Part shown: piece after piece, positions 7,342 through 10,811 of the stretch
How the letters are laid out: each line of letters opens with the position of its first letter
How positions within the stretch are numbered: position 1 is the stretch's first letter
Origin: Candidatus Aquidulcis sp.
Lineage (GTDB): Bacteria > Chloroflexota > Anaerolineae > Anaerolineales > E44-bin32
Assembly: GCA_020723365.1 (NCBI GenBank)
Contig: DYJB01000074.1
Coordinates: 1 to 10,811, forward strand
DNA: 10,811 bases
Reading direction: 5' to 3'
Notes under the pieces: generated by a model
What the model saw: the letters and a program-made list of their open reading frames with translations, nothing else
The model's database searches: none
What the model was told of the DNA's origin: nothing
Made by a program: the position numbers and the translations under genes

Positions 7342-7365
7342 ACTCCAACAGAGTCACACTGGAGT
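7342..7365 (-). other. inverted repeat covering the ribosome-binding site of the 201-residue membrane gene
   Basis: ACTCCA (minus strand 7365-7360) can pair with TGGAGT (7347-7342) across a 12-base loop. The second arm contains the GGAG that serves the GTG start at 7338, so folding would mask the ribosome-binding site. Six pairs only; could be chance. Confidence 0.25.
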
Positions 7366-7400
7366 CCTTGCGAGGGCCCGTGCCTTCGCAGCGGTATCGC

Positions 7401-8258
7401 CTAGATGGACAGCACGAGCATGGCGCTGAGCATGTAGAGCGAGGCGTACTTGAACAGGCCGAAGTTGATCCGTTCGGACGGGCGGTAGACGCTGGCCACC
7501 GCCAGAAGCACCAGGCCGGCGGTCAGCACGGCCAGCAGGCGCAGGAAGCCCCATTCGACGCCGATCAGGATGCCGGCGCTGCCGATGGACAGGGCGGCGA
7601 GCAGGCTGGACAGAGCGATGGTCACCCGTGTCACCTCGAAGCCGTAGGTGGACGGGAAGGTCGGGATGCGCGCCGCCTGGTAGTCCTCGAGGTAGCGCAT
7701 GGAGAAGGTCAGGATGTGGGTTGGGATCCAGAACAGGACGGCCAGGAAGAGCAGAACCCCGATGCCGTCGACATGGCCGAGCCCCAGGGCGCGCCCGGCC
7801 AGGATGGGCATGCCGCCGGAGATCCCGCCCCAGACGATGCTCCAGCACGTGCGGCGCTTGAGCCACAGCGTGTAGATCACCACGTCGAAGAACAGGCCGG
7901 CGAAGACGATCAGCCCGAAGAGCGGGCTCATCGCCGCCGCCAGGCCGACTCCCAGAATGGAGAGCAGCAACCCGAGACGCAGGGCTTCCCCGGGCGACAC
8001 GCGGCCATCGGCCAGCGGGCGATGGTGGGTGCGATTCATGACCGAGTCGAGGTCGCGGTCATACCACATGTTCAGGATGGTCGAACCGGCGATGGCCAGG
8101 TACAGGCTGATGCTCAGGCCGGCAAAGTCATACCAGTGCGTCACCGGGCAGCGGGCGCTCATGTACCCGGCCAGGCCGGTGGCGAGCAGCAGGCCGGTCT
8201 GCAGGGACTTCGTCAGCGGCCAGTACAACCGCAGCTTGGCAAGGAAGGCTTCCACCAT
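7401..8258 (-). CDS. ctaB: protoheme IX farnesyltransferase (heme O synthase), UbiA family
   Basis: The 285-residue integral membrane protein is a UbiA-family prenyltransferase closest to CtaB/CyoE (E. coli CyoE is 296 residues), which adds a farnesyl group to heme B to give heme O. The first aspartate motif is NMWYDRDLDSVMNRTHHRPL (63-82; Asn63, Asp67, Asp71). LWLKRRTCWSIVWGGISGGMP (131-151) matches the KRRT...G..G..P loop. The second motif is WIPTHILTFSMRYLEDYQAARIPTFP (177-202), with His181 and DYQAARIP as in CyoE's DYQAANIP. Eight or nine helices are expected. Departures from the usual form: LTKSL in place of LTKPR at the N-terminus, and IPTHILTFSM in place of the PPHFWALA type. Start: ATG at 8258 behind GGGGA. 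An in-frame ATG at 8336 would add 26 residues and cannot be excluded. It lies 82 bases after the SUMF1-like lipoprotein gene. Confidence 0.85.
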   Translation of the reverse strand: MVEAFLAKLRLYWPLTKSLQTGLLLATGLAGYMSARCPVTHWYDFAGLSISLYLAIAGSTILNMWYDRDLDSVMNRTHHRPLADGRVSPGEALRLGLLLSILGVGLAAAMSPLFGLIVFAGLFFDVVIYTLWLKRRTCWSIVWGGISGGMPILAGRALGLGHVDGIGVLLFLAVLFWIPTHILTFSMRYLEDYQAARIPTFPSTYGFEVTRVTIALSSLLAALSIGSAGILIGVEWGFLRLLAVLTAGLVLLAVASVYRPSERINFGLFKYASLYMLSAMLVLSI

Positions 8259-8299
8259 CGATTCCCCGTTGTAAGGATACTTCAGGCGCGCGGCTTGTT

Positions 8300-8311
8300 C
8301 CGGCGCGCCGG
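8300..8311. repeat. 12-bp perfect palindrome
   Basis: CCGGCGCGCCGG is its own reverse complement. It lies in the gap between the lipoprotein and heme O synthase genes and is followed directly by a second palindrome, GCCCGGGC (8311-8318). In such GC-rich DNA this could be chance or a small intercistronic RNA structure. Confidence 0.3.
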
Positions 8312-8340
8312 CCCGGGCTCCCCGCTGCCGGGTCATCGGC

Positions 8341-9240
8341 TCACACGTCCCTTGCGCAGCGAAAGCCGACGCCCGGGCTGACGTACGTCGGCGTGGCGTT
8401 GTTGCGCACCCACAGGCGCAGGTCCATCCCGTACGTGTCCTTCGAGCCGCCGCGCAGGTAGCGGTAGTGCTGTCCTTCGTAGACATCCCCGGTCCACTGC
8501 CAGACATTCCCGGCCATGTCGTACAGGCCGTAGGGACTGGCGGAGTTGAGCGTGGCGTAGCCGTCATAGGTTCGGCCGTTGTAGAAACCAACCGGGGTAG
8601 TACGTGATCCGAAGGAGCCCATGTCTTCGAACGGGTCCCGGCTGGCATACGAATTAGCGTTTTGGCGTGCGAGGTCATAGCCCCACGGGAAGGGGCGGTC
8701 ATCGTCAGGCCCGCGGGCGGCCTTCTCCCACTCGAGTTCGGTCGGCAGCCGTCCGCCGTAGAACTCGCAGTACCCCCGGGCGCCGAACCAGGATACCAGC
8801 GTCATGGGGTGGTTCTCATAGCCGGGCCTGGCGGCCGCCGCCGTTCCATCGAAGGTGAAACGCGCCGCCGGGTCAGCCAGTGGGACAAAGATGTAGTCCG
8901 CGGCCGCGATCTCGACTTCGTGCTTGACGCCGTGGAACTTGTCGCCCGGGTAGAAGCCGACGATCTGCTCGCCGTCGATGCGCAGCGCACCATCCGCCAG
9001 GGCCTGGTTCAGGTAGGAGGTGTACTGGGAGACCGTCACATCGGTGACCATGATCTCGTAATCGTAGTCGAGGGAGACCGGGTCATTGTGCTGCCCGGAC
9101 AGGAAGGCGCCCGCCGGGACGAGGGCCCAGGCCTGCGGGTCCACGCCGGTCTCGTAGGTGGGAATCGGGGCGTTCAGGTCGACAGGCCGGCAAGCCGACA
9201 GGATCACCCCGAGCGCCAGGAGCGGGAGGAGGCGTCTCAT
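8341..9240 (-). CDS. SUMF1/FGE-fold lipoprotein without the formylglycine-forming cysteines
   Basis: The 299-residue product begins with a lipoprotein signal (MRRLLPLLALGVILSAC), lipobox LSAC and acylated Cys17, so it should sit on the outer face of a membrane. The rest is a formylglycine-generating-enzyme (SUMF1/PvdO) fold: WALVPAGAFLSG (38-49), DVTVSQYTSYLNQAL (67-81), GGRLPTELEWEKAARG (162-177), GLYDMAGNVWQWTGD (238-252), RYLRGGS (260-266) and a final VGFRCARD (291-298). FGE enzymes carry two copper-binding cysteines shortly after RGGS; here that stretch (KDTYGMDLRLWVRNN) has none. Only Cys17, Cys158 and Cys295 exist, so sulfatase activation is not expected. Its ATG overlaps the stop of the oxidase-like gene by one base (TGATG), with GGAGGTGA upstream, implying translational coupling and possibly a shared complex. 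Its role there is unknown. Confidence 0.9.
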   Translation of the reverse strand: MRRLLPLLALGVILSACRPVDLNAPIPTYETGVDPQAWALVPAGAFLSGQHNDPVSLDYDYEIMVTDVTVSQYTSYLNQALADGALRIDGEQIVGFYPGDKFHGVKHEVEIAAADYIFVPLADPAARFTFDGTAAAARPGYENHPMTLVSWFGARGYCEFYGGRLPTELEWEKAARGPDDDRPFPWGYDLARQNANSYASRDPFEDMGSFGSRTTPVGFYNGRTYDGYATLNSASPYGLYDMAGNVWQWTGDVYEGQHYRYLRGGSKDTYGMDLRLWVRNNATPTYVSPGVGFRCARDV

Positions 9241-10715
9241 CAGCTCACCTCCGCGGACAGATCGTCCTGAGCCGATTCCTCGGTCCAGCGGCCTTGCTTC
9301 TTGAACAGGTCGGCCAGGCGCCAGATCAGGACCATCGCCAGGACGACGAGCAGCATTCCCAGGGCGAAATCCATCAGCAGCATAACCGTGTTGACCAGCG
9401 GCTGCTGGCCGGCCTCCGAAACGAACAGGCGCTTCATCTCGAAGACGGTGACCGAGGCAAAGGCGATGTCTGACAGGACGATGATCGCCCAGCCGTAGAG
9501 CGTGCGGAGCCTGCCCTTCAGGCCGATCATGTCGCCGTAGTACATCAGGATGATGGTGGCGACGATGGCGGAGAGCACGTGCCAGTGGCCGGTAAGCTCG
9601 ATGCGCTCTTCGCGGGCCGGCCAGATGCGGAAGATCTCGTCCAGGCGGATGGCCATGAAGATGCCGACGCCGCTGACGGTGAAGTTCATGAAGACCATCT
9701 GCCACAACGGGCCGAACTTGAGAGGGTCCCGCACCAGAGCGGCAAGCTTCTGGAACAGCGTTGGCCGGACTATGCCGGCCACGCCCTGGCGGATGAGTTT
9801 GCCCCAGCCGAAGATGACCAGCATCAGGGCCCCCAGCATAGCTGGCGTCGCCCCGACGTAGATGATCATGTGGGCCACGGGCTCGAGCGGGGTGACGACG
9901 CCCCACACGCCGACGTTGAGGACGAGGGTGCCCAGGATGATGAGCGGCATGGCAATCTTGTGCAGGAGGCCCTTGAAGTCCAGCCAGCGGCCGATGATCA
10001 GCGTGATCATGACGGCGATGAGCGCCAGCATGATGTGCAGGTGGCCGATGATCGAGTACTCGAGGGTGGTCTTCTCGGGATAGCGGATGATGTTCTCGGC
10101 CAGGAAGGTCTCGAACCCGTTGCCGAAGAACGAGCCGGGGACGGCTCCGAAGAGGGCGGAGATCACGGTCGTCAGGGCGGTGGCGAAGAACGCCATGCGC
10201 TCCAGGTCGACGCCGCGCCGCGTGCGGGCGTAGGCCGGATCAGCCTGGCGGTGCGCCTGCCCCCAGGGCCACAGGGCGATCGTCAGCAGGACGCCGGCGA
10301 AGAAGACCAGGGTCAGGCCGGCGATGTACAGGCCGTGCAAGGCCCAGTTGTGCCCCCAGTAGGCGAAGCCCATGCCGAAGATCATCGCCATCAGGTAGCC
10401 GATGGTGATGAGCAGGCGCACGGCGGTCTTGTAGAACGCCTGCATCTTCACCAGGCCGGTGATCATGTAGGTCTCGATGGCGACCACGGCCATGGCGATG
10501 GAGTGGTACAGGATGATGATGCGCCCTTCGCGCTCGGCCTGCACCAGGTCCAGCCGCAGCGCCCGCACGACGAGGTCGCGCACGCCGAGCTCGGCCATCG
10601 GCCCAGAGATCATGCCGAAGATGGCGGTCTCCAGGCCGATCATGGCGATGGCGACCAGGATCAGGCCCTTGGTGGATCCGAACAGATACTTGAGGCGATC
10701 CCGGGCGAAGCTCAT
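9240..10715 (-). CDS. divergent heme-copper-oxidase/NorB-like 12-TM protein lacking the canonical CuB/FeB ligands
   Basis: The 491-residue protein has 12 predicted helices (about 12-34, 66-90, 98-118, 125-149, 171-193, 219-242, 252-273, 278-304, 337-357, 374-396, 404-426, 440-468), the core topology of the heme-copper oxidase superfamily. TM2 has His71 (LYHSIAMAV). TM9-10 reads MNFTVSGVGIF, then ELTGHWHVLSA with His377 and His379, like the NF..GV..F...T..H.H of NorB/CcoN. Spacing from His71 to His377 (306) is near that in NorB (287). These would hold one low-spin and one high-spin heme. There is no His-His pair anywhere, so the TM7 CuB/FeB ligands are missing. TM6 has GHLHIM (His225, His227) without NorB's following Glu. 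Extra histidines are His127 (TM4) and His282 (TM8). Start: ATG at 10715 with AGGAG seven bases upstream. It heads the five-gene run that includes a heme O synthase. Superfamily membership is inferred by eye; oxygen or NO reduction is not supported. Confidence 0.8.
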   Translation of the reverse strand: MSFARDRLKYLFGSTKGLILVAIAMIGLETAIFGMISGPMAELGVRDLVVRALRLDLVQAEREGRIIILYHSIAMAVVAIETYMITGLVKMQAFYKTAVRLLITIGYLMAMIFGMGFAYWGHNWALHGLYIAGLTLVFFAGVLLTIALWPWGQAHRQADPAYARTRRGVDLERMAFFATALTTVISALFGAVPGSFFGNGFETFLAENIIRYPEKTTLEYSIIGHLHIMLALIAVMITLIIGRWLDFKGLLHKIAMPLIILGTLVLNVGVWGVVTPLEPVAHMIIYVGATPAMLGALMLVIFGWGKLIRQGVAGIVRPTLFQKLAALVRDPLKFGPLWQMVFMNFTVSGVGIFMAIRLDEIFRIWPAREERIELTGHWHVLSAIVATIILMYYGDMIGLKGRLRTLYGWAIIVLSDIAFASVTVFEMKRLFVSEAGQQPLVNTVMLLMDFALGMLLVVLAMVLIWRLADLFKKQGRWTEESAQDDLSAEVS

Positions 10716-10811
10716 GGTCGACTCCTGGCGTGCAGAATCCGATCCTCGGGCGCGGACGGCTCCGGTTGTGCCAGGCCGTCCTGCGCTCTCGGTTCGCCCC
10801 CCCCCCCCCCC
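10712..10811 (-). CDS. possible 3' end of an upstream gene, truncated by the contig end
   Basis: A frame open from the right edge ends with TGA at 10714-10712, which overlaps the ATG at 10715 as ATGA, a common arrangement inside operons. The last codons read EPRAQDGLAQPEPSAPEDRI and on to a short basic end, which resembles a charged C-terminal tail. The upstream part is lost in a poly-C run (poly-Gly if translated). Too short to name; it may equally be an open frame by chance. Confidence 0.3.
   Translation of the reverse strand, partial: GGGGGEPRAQDGLAQPEPSAPEDRILHARSRP
10797..10811. repeat. 15-base poly-C run at the sequence end
   Basis: The window ends in 15 consecutive C. Nothing comparable occurs elsewhere in it, and a pure homopolymer exactly at the end is typical of an assembly or sequencing artefact (for example two-colour no-signal G runs on the other strand). 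Bases here should not be trusted. Confidence 0.75.

Noticed and set aside
8259..8702. 148-codon extension of the heme O synthase frame into the lipoprotein gene.
   Set aside because: It overlaps the SUMF1-fold coding region out of frame and lacks homology; real start is 8258 (or at most 8336).
8341..9240. Calling the lipoprotein a formylglycine-generating sulfatase-modifying enzyme.
   Set aside because: The two active-site cysteines after RGGS are absent and no sulfatase gene is nearby; only the fold is supported.
9241..9906. Upstream extension of the lipoprotein frame by 222 codons.
   Set aside because: Out-of-frame overlap with the oxidase-like gene; the lipoprotein signal peptide and Shine-Dalgarno fix the start at 9240.
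1..10811. CRISPR arrays, transposons, insertion sequence ends, tRNA or rRNA genes.
   Set aside because: No spaced direct repeats, transposase motifs, terminal inverted repeats or tRNA-like cloverleaf were seen on either strand by eye.

Overview
The window is GC-rich, densely coded bacterial DNA with Shine-Dalgarno-led genes. The gene content (FdrA, a class III CoA-transferase, an amidase, a lysine/proline-tailed HU protein, and a divergent respiratory-type membrane operon) fits an environmental bacterium, possibly Chloroflexota/Anaerolineae. That placement is an inference from gene style; no rRNA or marker gene is present to prove it. The right end finishes in a run of 15 C, which looks like a contig end or assembly artefact.

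Left part (1-4510): a catabolic-looking set. An fdrA-type gene runs off the left edge on the minus strand. About 630 bases without a convincing gene separate it from a divergently transcribed class III CoA-transferase (1624-2829). A minus-strand amidase-signature hydrolase (2909-4510) converges on the CoA-transferase. FdrA proteins belong to the succinyl-CoA-ligase-like family tied to ureide/oxamate carbamoyl metabolism, so a shared role in breaking down amide- or carbamoyl-containing compounds is possible. The genes are not one operon.

Middle (4511-5969): about 840 bases with no recognisable gene, holding a plausible amidase promoter, a GC-rich hairpin and an isolated strong ribosome-binding motif. 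Then comes a small HU-family DNA-binding protein (5355-5663, minus) with its own likely promoter, and a spacer with two hairpins.

Right part (5970-10715): a minus-strand run of five genes, read right to left. First is a 12-helix membrane protein related to the heme-copper oxidase / NorB superfamily. It keeps the TM2 histidine and the TM10 H-x-H, but I can find neither the TM7 His-His pair nor the TM6 glutamate. A SUMF1-fold lipoprotein overlaps its stop codon by one base. A UbiA-family protoheme IX farnesyltransferase (heme O synthase) and two small multi-pass membrane proteins of unknown function follow. A heme-O-making enzyme downstream of a degenerate oxidase-like subunit suggests a membrane heme-protein complex whose core has lost or rebuilt its metal site. 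This is the most interesting part of the window. An upstream gene may end at the ATG of the oxidase-like gene (ATGA overlap), but it is cut off by the poly-C end.
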